Shown here: positions 1-7,917 of the stretch, piece after piece
How positions within the stretch are numbered: the first letter of the stretch is position 1
Layout: each line of letters opens with the position of its first letter
Origin: Caldilineaceae bacterium
GTDB lineage: Bacteria; Chloroflexota; Anaerolineae; Caldilineales; Caldilineaceae
DNA length: 64,000 nt
Assembly: GCA_022821545.1 (NCBI GenBank)
Contig: JAJEDJ010000049.1
Location: 1-64,000 of the forward strand
Direction of reading: 5' to 3'
Notes under the pieces: generated by a model
Told to the model about the DNA's origin: nothing
The model's database searches: none
The model's input: only the letters and a program-made list of their open reading frames with translations
Program-made: the position numbers and the translations under genes

Positions 1-270
1 CCCCCAACCTGCCCCCACCCCCCCATTTTCCCCCCAAACTCTCACACTCTCTCATACAACGCCCCCAAATCGCCGCAGCGCTAAAAACTGAAAACCAAAA
101 ACTAAAAACTGCCCTTCCAAAAACTGCCCTTCCCAAAACTGCGCCGAAAAGTCTCTTTCACAGGTACGGCGATTGGCGATAGAATGAAATCCGAGAGACA
201 ACAGAAGGCCTTGGCCAGTCCCGGTCCAACGCGCCGACCCGCCCAACGCCCACAAAGAGGCAGCAAGACC
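1..270. other. Low-complexity upstream region, no gene seen
   Basis: The first 60 bases are C-rich homopolymer-like sequence. Positions about 80-140 carry an imperfect A-rich repeat in which the core aaaaactgcccttcc and shorter variants recur. I see no convincing coding frame. The end of this stretch supplies the ribosome binding site (aaagagg near 254-260) for the sugar kinase that follows. It may hold that gene's promoter, but no clear -35/-10 pair is visible. Confidence 0.4.
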
Positions 271-1254
271 ATGTTCACCGTCGTCGGCACCGCCACTGTC
301 GATCTTTTCGTCTCCAACCTGGCCGCCATGCCCCGCAGCGAGGGGGACGAATTCACCGTGGACAGCCTCGTCTTTCACGACCAGCCGCTGCGAACTTCGC
401 TTGGGGGAAACGGCGCCAATTCAGCCTATGCCTTGGCGCGTTTGGGGACGACCGTGGAACTGGTCGGGGGTCTGGGCGATGACCACCTCGGCAACTGGAT
501 GGCCGACCAGCTAGTTGACGCAGGAGTCGGCATGCAGAGCGTCAGGAGATATCCAGGCAAGGGCACGGCAACGACGCTTATCCTCAGCGACAGGCAACAG
601 AATCGTCTGGCCTTTCACCACGAAGGCGCCAACAGGGCCGTTGACAGCAGTTCCCTCGACAGTTCACTCATTCGCGGCTCGGACATCCTGTTGCTTACGA
701 GCTACCCGATAATGCCCGGGCTGCGTCCCCAAGGCGCAGTCGAACTGTTCCGGGAAGCCGGCCAGGGCGACACTCGCACCGCCGTAGACATCGGTCCGGC
801 CATCGGCGAGCCGGCCCTCCTGGAGGAGCTGCGTCCGCTGCTCGCCTGCACGGACTACTTCATCTGCAACGAGCACGAATTGGCCGTTTGTACGGGAGGG
901 GCGGAGCTGACCGCGGGGATGGCGGCTGTCCTGGAGGGCGGCGCAGGATGTGTGGTGATCAAAAGGGGCGCTGCCGGCGCCGTCGTTCTGCAGCGGGAGA
1001 ACGGGGACATCGCTTCTGCGGGCCCTACGGGCGGGCCGGCATTCGTGCCCGGGTTCTCCGTCGAAGTTCAGACTACCGTTGGCGCAGGTGATTCATTCAA
1101 TGCCGGATTCCTGCTGGCGGTACAGGAGGGGGCATCGGCTGAGCAGGCGGCCCGCTTCGCAAACGCCGTCGCGGCCACCGTCGTCTCTACACCTGACAGA
1201 CCGCTGGACGCCCTGTCGCGCGAGGCTGTCAATCGCCTTATAGAACCGACATAG
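271..1254 (+). CDS. PfkB-family carbohydrate kinase
   Basis: A 327-residue ribokinase/PfkB-type kinase, expected to phosphorylate a sugar or nucleoside with ATP in the cytoplasm. The N-terminal substrate-binding signature GGNGANSAYALARLG lies near residue 45. The C-terminal signature TVGAGDSFNAGF lies near residue 270 and holds the catalytic Asp and anion-hole glycines. The length fits the family. I chose the ATG at 271 because aaagagg lies about 11 bases upstream and the protein then begins MFTVVGTATVDLF, as family members do; an in-frame ATG at 184 would add 29 unconserved residues. The 3' end overlaps the convergent metallo-hydrolase gene by 17 bp. The exact sugar cannot be told; neighbouring Gfo/Idh and UlaG-like genes suggest sugar-derivative catabolism. 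Confidence 0.88.
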   Translation: MFTVVGTATVDLFVSNLAAMPRSEGDEFTVDSLVFHDQPLRTSLGGNGANSAYALARLGTTVELVGGLGDDHLGNWMADQLVDAGVGMQSVRRYPGKGTATTLILSDRQQNRLAFHHEGANRAVDSSSLDSSLIRGSDILLLTSYPIMPGLRPQGAVELFREAGQGDTRTAVDIGPAIGEPALLEELRPLLACTDYFICNEHELAVCTGGAELTAGMAAVLEGGAGCVVIKRGAAGAVVLQRENGDIASAGPTGGPAFVPGFSVEVQTTVGAGDSFNAGFLLAVQEGASAEQAARFANAVAATVVSTPDRPLDALSREAVNRLIEPT

Positions 1255-2113
1255 CGCCGGCAGCCGCCTTTTCGACCGTACAGCGCTCTCCCGCCTGCAG
1301 CACGCGCACCGGCTGCTCCAGGGCGGCGGCCGCGGCGATGAAGGTATCCGGCGATGCGGTGTTGAACGAAAACATCTCGTAGTGGCAGGGGATCGCCAGC
1401 TTCGCGTTGATGGCGCAGGCGAGCGTGGCGGCTTCGATTCCGTTGAGATTGCCGGCAACTCTCCGCTCCGGCCTGCTGCCGTTGATCGGCAGGATCGCCG
1501 CGTCCACGTTGAAAGGCGTCAGCCGCTCCACCAGCCCGCTGTAGTGGACCGTGTCCCCGCTGTGATAGATCGTCCAAGGACCGAAGCGCGCCACATAGCC
1601 AAGGAATCTGCACCGACCCTCCTCGTCCCTCTCCAACTCTTCGTGTGCGGCGGCGATGCCGTGGAAGCGGAACGCGCCCGCCTCTCTGTAGTCACCGTCG
1701 TCCAGGCCCACAGGCCAGGCCGGGTCGCAACCCAATCGCCCGGCGACGAATGCCCGGTTGGCCTCGGGAATAACGAGCTGCAAGCCGGTATTCGCCGCCA
1801 TCAGAGGACCGAGCGTTTCTCCATCCAGATGATCCGTGTGGTTGTGGCTTGAAGTGACTACGTCGACAAAGTTGAGGCGTTCGGGCGCGACCACCCGTTC
1901 GGTCATGCGAATGTGGGGCTTGTCGGTGGCGGCGTATTTCTTTGTCAGCGAATCGGAGAGGTAGGGATCGAAGAGCAGAAAGCGGCTCTGCCATTTGAGC
2001 AGAAAGCCGCTCTGACCCAGCCACCAGATGTGCAGGACGCGTTCGTCTCCCTTAGCATCCTGCACATCCCGTAGGAAGGCCTCTTCCTGCAGGAACGGTT
2101 TGATCAGTGACAT
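1238..2113 (-). CDS. UlaG-like MBL-fold metal-dependent hydrolase
   Basis: A 291-residue metallo-beta-lactamase-fold protein. The metal-binding motif SHNHTDHLDGET near residue 92 is the HxHxDH signature. Further likely ligands are in the YHSGDTVHYSG and CHYEMFSFN segments. Spacing and length resemble the UlaG (L-ascorbate-6-phosphate lactonase) branch of COG2220 rather than true beta-lactamases. It is probably a cytoplasmic hydrolase of a lactone or phosphoester sugar derivative. It lies 9 bp downstream of the Gfo/Idh/MocA gene on the same strand, so the two are probably co-transcribed. No strong Shine-Dalgarno precedes the ATG at 2113, consistent with translational coupling to the upstream gene. 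The substrate is unknown. Confidence 0.82.
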   Translation of the reverse strand: MSLIKPFLQEEAFLRDVQDAKGDERVLHIWWLGQSGFLLKWQSRFLLFDPYLSDSLTKKYAATDKPHIRMTERVVAPERLNFVDVVTSSHNHTDHLDGETLGPLMAANTGLQLVIPEANRAFVAGRLGCDPAWPVGLDDGDYREAGAFRFHGIAAAHEELERDEEGRCRFLGYVARFGPWTIYHSGDTVHYSGLVERLTPFNVDAAILPINGSRPERRVAGNLNGIEAATLACAINAKLAIPCHYEMFSFNTASPDTFIAAAAALEQPVRVLQAGERCTVEKAAAGAMSVL

Positions 2114-2122
2114 CGGCAGGGG

Positions 2123-3376
2123 CTATGCGTTCTCGATAATCTCCTGGCTGAGCTCGCCGGTCTCCTCGTTCTTGAGAATGACCTTGACCTGGCCGCCCGG
2201 CATCCGTTCCCGTTTCAGGATAGTCAGGCCGGCCGCGGCGGCCAGCGCTTCGGCCGGGTCCGGTTCGGTTGCGGCTGCGGCCGCCTGCCCGCGACTGTCC
2301 CGAATGAGGGGTACGTTTTCGCGCCCGCGCCAGACCTCCAGCGCCACCGGCTCCCACTGCCGCGAGGAGGCGGAGCGGTAGCAGGCGTCGATGACCGCGT
2401 TGACGATGTACCCGTCATAGAACGTCTCTCTGGGTTCCCTGCCCTGGTCGAGAGAGTCGAACATGTCGTCAAACATGTCGTTGTAGCCGAGTTCGACCAC
2501 CTCGTCGCCGACCGGGAAGAGCCAGCCGCTCTCGGATTCGGCCTTTTCGGCGACGTAGCCTGCGCCGGCGCCGCTGGTATACATTTCATAGCCGGTGCGC
2601 AGGAAGTGATTGAGCCAGATGGTGCCCTCGGTGCCGGCGACCTCGTCGCGCAGGTCCATGCCGCCGCGGAAAGACCAGCTCACCTCGAACTGGCCGATGG
2701 CTCCGTTTTCAAAGCGGATCAATGCGATGCCGTTGTCTTCGGCGTCGATGGGATGGACGAGCGTGTCGGCCCAGCACATGACCTCGACGGGGCGGATCTC
2801 TTTGCCGATAAAGCTGCGCACGATCTCGATACAGTGGCAGCCCAGGTCAACGATGGCGCCGCCTCCCGCCTGTTCGAGGTCCCAGAACCAGTCGCTGTGG
2901 GGGCCTGGATGCGTCTCCCTGGAGCAGGCCCAGGTGACATCGCCAAGAGCGCCTTCCTCCACGGATGCGATGGCCTTCAACGTCTTGGGCGTGTAGCAGA
3001 GGTCTTCGAGATAGCCCCCGAAGACACCGGTCGCTTCGACTTTGTCCATCATGCGCTTGGCTTCGGCGGCAGTGCGGCCGAGGGGCTTCGTGCAGAGAAT
3101 TGCCTTGCCCGCGCCGGCGGCCAGGTCTACGCACTCTTCATGAATGTGGTTTGGCAGCCCGATGACAACCGTGTCGATATCGTCGGAAGTACAGGCTTCT
3201 GCCAGGTCGGTCGTCCATGCCGGGATCTCCCACTCCTCCGCAAAGGCCCTGGCTCTCTCTTCCGTCCGTGAGTAGACGAGCTGCACTCTGTCTCTGCCCC
3301 TGCCGCCGTTGAGGGACATTGTGTAGAACATGCCGATCAGTCCGGTGCCCAGCATTGATACCCTATGTTCCTGCAC
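2123..3376 (-). CDS. Gfo/Idh/MocA-family oxidoreductase
   Basis: A 417-residue NAD(P)-dependent dehydrogenase of the Gfo/Idh/MocA family, typically acting on sugars, inositols or their derivatives. The Rossmann motif GTGLIG is at the very N terminus, TKPLG matches the family's conserved EKP-type substrate-site motif near residue 100, and DLGCHCIE resembles the catalytic Asp/His region. I chose the GTG at 3376 because AAGGAG lies 8 bases before it; an upstream ATG at 3454 would add 26 residues without support. The C terminus carries an Ala-rich linker and about 25 further residues (around [18 protein letters not shown]) beyond the usual fold. It is first gene of a leftward pair with the UlaG-like hydrolase. 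The substrate is unknown. Confidence 0.85.
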   Translation of the reverse strand: MQEHRVSMLGTGLIGMFYTMSLNGGRGRDRVQLVYSRTEERARAFAEEWEIPAWTTDLAEACTSDDIDTVVIGLPNHIHEECVDLAAGAGKAILCTKPLGRTAAEAKRMMDKVEATGVFGGYLEDLCYTPKTLKAIASVEEGALGDVTWACSRETHPGPHSDWFWDLEQAGGGAIVDLGCHCIEIVRSFIGKEIRPVEVMCWADTLVHPIDAEDNGIALIRFENGAIGQFEVSWSFRGGMDLRDEVAGTEGTIWLNHFLRTGYEMYTSGAGAGYVAEKAESESGWLFPVGDEVVELGYNDMFDDMFDSLDQGREPRETFYDGYIVNAVIDACYRSASSRQWEPVALEVWRGRENVPLIRDSRGQAAAAATEPDPAEALAAAAGLTILKRERMPGGQVKVILKNEETGELSQEIIENA

Positions 3377-3533
3377 GTTTATCGCTCCTTCCGAGTCTGA
3401 TGAAAGGTGGTCTGATTTGCGGACTATGATAGTCAGTAAGGAACTCCGCGTCAATCCTGTATCTGGCTTCGCACACTGAGATTCTCAAGGGCAGATTCTC
3501 AAAGGCTGACTCTCAAAAACATTGCGCGCGAGC

Positions 3534-4595
3534 TCAATGGCTCTTCGCGACCTCCAGGGCGGCCTGAGCCGCCGCGGGGATGCGCGGGCCGAAGGCCGCA
3601 AAACGTTTGTCCTGCGTCTGTCCGCGCACGTAGCGGACGTAAATCTGGGCGATGATGACCGTCACCCGGAACAGGCTCAGGGCATGGTAGAAGTGAATGT
3701 CGGACAGATCGCGGTTGCTGTGTGCGGCATAGCGGGCGATGAGCTCCTCGCGGCGCAGGAAGCGGCTGTCCAGGGGCATCATCGCCATCGTCCTGAAGTG
3801 GGGCGGATCGTCGGGCAAACACCACCAGGCCAGCAACGCCCCCACGTCCGAAAGCGGATCGCCGAGCGTACACATGTCCCAGTCAAAGACGGCAACGATG
3901 TGGCCCGGGTCTTCCGCGGCCAGCATGACGTTGTCCAGTTTGTAATCGTTGTGAACGAGCGAAGGCGCGCTCTCCGCGGGTTCATTGCTGCGCAACCAGT
4001 CATAGACCGCGTCCATCGCAGGCAGTTCCTCCAGCTTCGCAGCCTGCCAGCGCCGCCGCCACCCCTCAATCTGTCTCCTGATGAATCCGGCCGGCCGGCC
4101 CAAATCTCCCAGACCGATAGAACCGTAGTCGACTGCGTGGAGTTCGGAGAGCGCCTCGACAAGCGCGATGCTCATGCGCGCCGGGGCATCGTCCCAAGCG
4201 TCGTAGACGGCGGGAATCGAATTCCTGACGACGATGCCTTGGCGTCTCTCCATCACGAAGAAAGGCGCGCCAACGATCGACTCGTCATCGGAGAAGAGGA
4301 ATGCACGGGGCGCGAACGGGTACGATTCCCAGAGCCGCAGCAGCACTTTCGACTCTCTGGCCATGTCATGTGCGGACGGCGCAACCGGACCAAGCGGCGG
4401 CCGGCGCAGGACGTACTCGTGGCTGCCATAGTCAAGCAGATAGGTAAGGTTGGCCGCGCCGCCCCCGAATTGGCGCACAGTAATGGGATTCTCAGTACCG
4501 GGCAGCTTTCCGCGCAGGAATGCCTCGACTGCGCGTTCGTCAAAACGCTCATCGGCGCGGACGCTGATTGTATCTGAAGGGTGCCGTGAGGTCAT
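3534..4595 (-). CDS. APH-family phosphotransferase (kinase-like fold)
   Basis: A 353-residue protein of the aminoglycoside phosphotransferase/choline kinase fold. The catalytic-loop motif HNDYKLDNVML near residue 215 provides the Brenner-type H-D-N residues. FDWDMCTLGDPLSDVG, about 25 residues on, is the Mg-binding DFG equivalent and is typical of the ACAD10/11-like subgroup often found beside acyl-CoA dehydrogenases. It probably phosphorylates a small hydroxylated metabolite. Nothing here argues for antibiotic resistance. It is a monocistronic leftward gene, separated from the next leftward gene by about 160 bp. The ATG at 4595 lacks a strong ribosome binding site, so the start is moderately certain. 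Confidence 0.82.
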   Translation of the reverse strand: MTSRHPSDTISVRADERFDERAVEAFLRGKLPGTENPITVRQFGGGAANLTYLLDYGSHEYVLRRPPLGPVAPSAHDMARESKVLLRLWESYPFAPRAFLFSDDESIVGAPFFVMERRQGIVVRNSIPAVYDAWDDAPARMSIALVEALSELHAVDYGSIGLGDLGRPAGFIRRQIEGWRRRWQAAKLEELPAMDAVYDWLRSNEPAESAPSLVHNDYKLDNVMLAAEDPGHIVAVFDWDMCTLGDPLSDVGALLAWWCLPDDPPHFRTMAMMPLDSRFLRREELIARYAAHSNRDLSDIHFYHALSLFRVTVIIAQIYVRYVRGQTQDKRFAAFGPRIPAAAQAALEVAKSH

Positions 4596-4969
4596 CGAAC
4601 TAAATCATGTTGGCGAGATCGCCTGAGCGGCGTGACACGGTATCCACCACTATTGCTATCCGCCACTGTTTATCACCACTGTCTTTCACCACTATATTGC
4701 GGGCGATTATATCGCAGTTTCGCAATTCTGTCCCTTCAGTGGGGAACTGCTTCCGAAAACGTTAAGCCGGTCTCTTGCTGCGCACGCGGGCTTTGACAAC
4801 TCCCTCGAAATCAAGTACCGTTCATGCGCGGATGAGGAAGGGCGAGGAGCGAGAATTCATAAGCCTTTCTCCGTACCGGGAAAGCCTCGTCCCAGGATAA
4901 GAAACCGGACACGACCTCTAGGCAAATCCATTCACCACAACCGATTTAGTAGCGTGGAGACTGTTTGAC
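4596..4969. other. Divergent intergenic region with control signals
   Basis: About 370 bases between the leftward phosphotransferase and the rightward dehydratase. Positions about 4640-4695 contain a short degenerate repeat (tatccaccactatt, tatccgccactgttt, tatcaccactgtc, ttcaccactatatt) of unknown meaning. A candidate rightward promoter begins at 4793. I see no coding frame or RNA gene. Confidence 0.4.
4793..4821 (+). promoter_or_regulatory. Candidate sigma70-type promoter for the sugar-acid cassette
   Basis: TTGACA at 4793-4798 is followed after 17 bases by TACCGT at 4816-4821. The -35 is consensus and the -10 is weak. It is correctly placed and oriented for the dehydratase/dioxygenase/amidohydrolase genes starting at 4970. 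Confidence 0.35.
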
Positions 4970-6133
4970 ATGAAAATCACTGACATTCGCGCTGTTCGCG
5001 TCAACTTCCCTGCACCTGAAAAGAGGACGGAGCCCCGGCGCAAGGGCTGGGCCGAAACCGCCGAAGTCGCGAACCCAATGTCCTGGTATCCAAAGGTCAA
5101 GCGGCATCGCAGCATGTGGACGCCCAAGCGCTGGGGTGCTGTCTGGTGCAAAGTTACCCTGGAGGACGGCACCTGGGGTCTGGGGTTGACTGACAACGGG
5201 CGGGTGGCCGCGGCCATTATCGATGATCACATTGCCCCGAACCTCATCGGCGAGGACGGACTGGCAATTCAGCGGTTGTCGGACATGATGTTCCGGATGA
5301 CCAAGCCGTACGGCTCGGTTGGACTGGCTGCTTACGCTGTCAGCGCAGTGGACCTGGCCCTTTGGGACGCCAAGGGCAAACTGCTGGGACAGCCGGTTTA
5401 CAGCCTCATCGGCGGCCCGCAAAAGGAAAAGCAGTTCTGTTATTCGACCGGGAATGACTTGGACTGGTACAAGGAACTGGGCTTCCGCGCCTTCAAACTG
5501 GCCTGTCCCTATGGCCCGGCAGACGGACTGGACGGTCTGCGCAAGAACGAACAGATGGTGGCCGAAGCCAGGGAGCTGGTCGGGGACGAAGCCGAACTGA
5601 TGCTGGACTGCTGGATGGCCTTCGATATTGAGTACACAGTCCGCCTGGCCGAAACTCTGCGCCCTTACCGGCTTAAATGGATGGAGGAGTGCCTCCTTTC
5701 GGAAGACCTTGACGGCCATGTTGAAGTGAGAGAGCGCATCCCCTGGCAGACACTGAGCACCGGCGAGCACTGGTACACACACATGCCCTTCCAGTGGGCC
5801 TTACGGCACAACGTTGTCGACATTTTGCAGCCGGACATCAACTGGGTCGGCGGTCTGAGCACCTGTCTCAAGATCGCTTCCGCGGCGGACGCCGCCGGCA
5901 AGAAGGTGATCCTGCACGGCGGCGGACGCAACGCCTTTGGCCAGCATTTCACCCATGCCGTCGCCTGCGTCCCGTGGTTGGAGTACTTCATCGGTTCCGC
6001 GCCCGGCGTTCCGTTAGCGGAGTCGGCGGGCACTCCCGGCCAAGCTGTCGCAGAGGACGGCTGGCTGGTCCCCACAGACGCGCCGGGCTTCGGGCTTGAT
6101 ATTCCGGAAGGGTGGATTGAACCCTATTTTTGA
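4970..6133 (+). CDS. Enolase-superfamily sugar-acid dehydratase (L-rhamnonate dehydratase-like)
   Basis: A 387-residue member of the mandelate racemase/muconate lactonizing branch of the enolase superfamily. Segments resembling E. coli RhmD include VDLALWDAKGKLLGQPVYSL, the metal-ligand strand LMLDCWMAF, the KWMEECL segment with its Glu ligands, STGEHWYT, and QPDINWVGGLST. These point to dehydration of a six-carbon aldonic acid such as L-rhamnonate to a 2-keto-3-deoxy acid, in the cytoplasm with Mg2+. The length is close to RhmD. A GGAG site lies about 12 bases before the ATG. It is first gene of a rightward cassette with the PhyH-like and amidohydrolase genes. Substrate assignment within the superfamily is uncertain. 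Confidence 0.82.
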   Translation: MKITDIRAVRVNFPAPEKRTEPRRKGWAETAEVANPMSWYPKVKRHRSMWTPKRWGAVWCKVTLEDGTWGLGLTDNGRVAAAIIDDHIAPNLIGEDGLAIQRLSDMMFRMTKPYGSVGLAAYAVSAVDLALWDAKGKLLGQPVYSLIGGPQKEKQFCYSTGNDLDWYKELGFRAFKLACPYGPADGLDGLRKNEQMVAEARELVGDEAELMLDCWMAFDIEYTVRLAETLRPYRLKWMEECLLSEDLDGHVEVRERIPWQTLSTGEHWYTHMPFQWALRHNVVDILQPDINWVGGLSTCLKIASAADAAGKKVILHGGGRNAFGQHFTHAVACVPWLEYFIGSAPGVPLAESAGTPGQAVAEDGWLVPTDAPGFGLDIPEGWIEPYF

Positions 6134-6200
6134 GACCGATGAAATCGAATTCTGAAATCATAGCGCTGTTCGCCTTTCCTATCTACCAAGGAGCATCAAC

Positions 6201-7061
6201 ATGCTGACCCGACAACAGATCGACTCTTATCACGAGAACGGCTATTTGGGCGTGGAAGGCGTCCTCTCGGCTGATGAGGTTGCGGATTTGCGCAGGGTGA
6301 CCGATGAGTTCGTCCAGCTCAGCGCCGGCGTCACCGAGCATACCGACGTCTTCGACCTTGAGCCCGGTCACACCCCGGACTCTCCCAAGCTGCGCCGGCT
6401 CAAGGACCCCGTATTGCAGCATGACGTATACCGCCAGTGCCTCAGCCACCCCGGCATCCTCGACATTGCCGAGCAGCTTGTCGGACCGGGCCTGCGCACG
6501 AACGGAAACAAGCTGAATATGAAATCGCCGGAATACGGCAGCCCGGTCGAGTGGCATCAGGACTGGGCCTTCTACCCGCACACCAATGATGACCTGCTGG
6601 CCGTCGGCGTCTGCATGGACGACATGAGGTACGAGAACGGCTGCCTGCTTGTCATCCCCGGCTCACACAGAGGCCCGATCTACACCCATCACCAGGACGG
6701 ACACTTTGCCGGCGCAGTCACGGTCGAAGTGCCGGACGCCGATAAGGCCGTGCCGATTGAGCTGGAGGCCGGAGGCATCTCGATTCATCATGTGCGGACG
6801 CTCCACGCCTCCGCAAAGAACGTCTCCACCCGCCCTCGAAGATTGCTGCTCTATCAATACTGCTCAGTCGACTCCTGGCACCTTCAAGGTTACGCCAATT
6901 GGGACGCTTATGCGGATTCCGTGTTGCGGGGCGAACCGTGCAACCGTCCCCGGCTGGCCGACGTGCCGGTGTTGATGCCTTTTCCGGAGTCCTTGCGCGG
7001 GGGTTCCATTTACGAGACGCAGACGATTCTCGAAAAGCCCGTCTTCGCCCGCGCGGCATAG
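6201..7061 (+). CDS. Phytanoyl-CoA dioxygenase (PhyH)-family protein
   Basis: A 286-residue non-haem Fe(II)/2-oxoglutarate dioxygenase-like protein. WHQDWAFYPHTNDD near residue 115 contains the HxD iron ligands, and the distal His is probably in ISIHHVRTLHAS near residue 198, followed by RPRRLLLYQY with the likely 2-oxoglutarate-binding Arg. Many bacterial family members hydroxylate small metabolites and not phytanoyl-CoA, so no substrate is inferred. AAGGAG lies about 10 bases before the ATG. It sits 67 bp after the rhamnonate dehydratase-like gene and 7 bp before the amidohydrolase, so it probably belongs to the same sugar-acid cassette. Confidence 0.85.
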   Translation: MLTRQQIDSYHENGYLGVEGVLSADEVADLRRVTDEFVQLSAGVTEHTDVFDLEPGHTPDSPKLRRLKDPVLQHDVYRQCLSHPGILDIAEQLVGPGLRTNGNKLNMKSPEYGSPVEWHQDWAFYPHTNDDLLAVGVCMDDMRYENGCLLVIPGSHRGPIYTHHQDGHFAGAVTVEVPDADKAVPIELEAGGISIHHVRTLHASAKNVSTRPRRLLLYQYCSVDSWHLQGYANWDAYADSVLRGEPCNRPRLADVPVLMPFPESLRGGSIYETQTILEKPVFARAA

Positions 7062-7068
7062 AAATCTC

Positions 7069-7917
7069 ATGATCATTGACAGCCATTGCCACGCGTGGGA
7101 ACGCTGGCCCTACGAGCCGCCTGTGCCGGATTTTCACGGCAAGGGCCGCTTCGAGCAGTTGCTCAACGAGATGGACAACAACGGCGTGGACCGGGCCTTC
7201 CTGGTCTGTGCCGGGATCGAACACAACCCGCGCAACAACGACTACATCGCCCGGATGAGCGGCCTCTACTCCGGGAGAATTAGCCAGGTGGCCGACGTAG
7301 ATTGCAGCTGGTCGGAGACCTACCACACGCCGGGCGCAGCCGGTCGGTTGCGGCAGGCGGCGGAGCGCTGGTCGTTGTCGGCCTTCACCCATTACATGAA
7401 GGCCGACGACGACGGCAGCTGGCTCTTTGGCGAGGATGGACTGGCGTTCTTCAGTACCGCGGCCGAGTTGGGCTTGATCGCCAGTATCGCCTGCTCGACG
7501 CATCACCATGCCGCGCTGCACAAAGTGGCCGAACGCTTTCCGCAGTTGTCCATTTTCATCCACCACCTGGGGCATCCAGGGGTCGGCGACAGGGAGAAGC
7601 TGGCCCAGGTCCTGGCCTCGGCGCGGTATGCCAATATAGGTGTCAAGGTTTCGGGGTTCTACTATTCGACACAGCGGGGTTTCTGGGATTTCCCTTACGC
7701 CGATTCGATTCGGGAAATCGTGCAGCCGCTGTACGACGCGTTCGGTCCCCGGCGACTCTATTGGGGCTCCGACTATCCCGTCTGCCTGCGTTTCATGACC
7801 TACCGCCAGGCAATCGAATGCTTCCGCAGCCACTGTGACTTCATCACGGATGCGGACCAGGCGCTGATCATGGGGGAGAATCTGCGCCGCCTGCTCGACT
7901 TAGGCGGTGACGGGTAG
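7069..7917 (+). CDS. Amidohydrolase-family (TIM-barrel) hydrolase, possible sugar lactonase
   Basis: A 282-residue amidohydrolase of the COG2159/COG3618 type. It opens with the metal-binding DSHCHAW motif, has HHLGHPG in the middle, and ends its barrel with YWGSDYPVC, whose Asp is the conserved catalytic/metal residue. This group includes L-rhamnono- and L-fucono-lactonases and various decarboxylases. Placed 7 bp after the PhyH-like gene and downstream of a rhamnonate dehydratase-like enzyme, a lactonase role feeding the dehydratase is attractive but unproven. Its 3' end overlaps the convergent ABC exporter gene by 18 bp. Confidence 0.8.
   Translation: MIIDSHCHAWERWPYEPPVPDFHGKGRFEQLLNEMDNNGVDRAFLVCAGIEHNPRNNDYIARMSGLYSGRISQVADVDCSWSETYHTPGAAGRLRQAAERWSLSAFTHYMKADDDGSWLFGEDGLAFFSTAAELGLIASIACSTHHHAALHKVAERFPQLSIFIHHLGHPGVGDREKLAQVLASARYANIGVKVSGFYYSTQRGFWDFPYADSIREIVQPLYDAFGPRRLYWGSDYPVCLRFMTYRQAIECFRSHCDFITDADQALIMGENLRRLLDLGGDG

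Noticed and set aside
3522-4577. A 351-codon plus-strand frame opposite the APH-family gene
   Set aside because: The minus-strand frame carries the full kinase-fold motifs; the plus-strand frame has no family resemblance.
4757-4768. LacI-type operator around aaaacgttaag
   Set aside because: Only the central aacgtt is palindromic and no regulator gene is adjacent; too short to support.
6718-7833. A 371-codon minus-strand frame across the PhyH-like and amidohydrolase genes
   Set aside because: It spans two well-supported genes on the other strand and has no domain.
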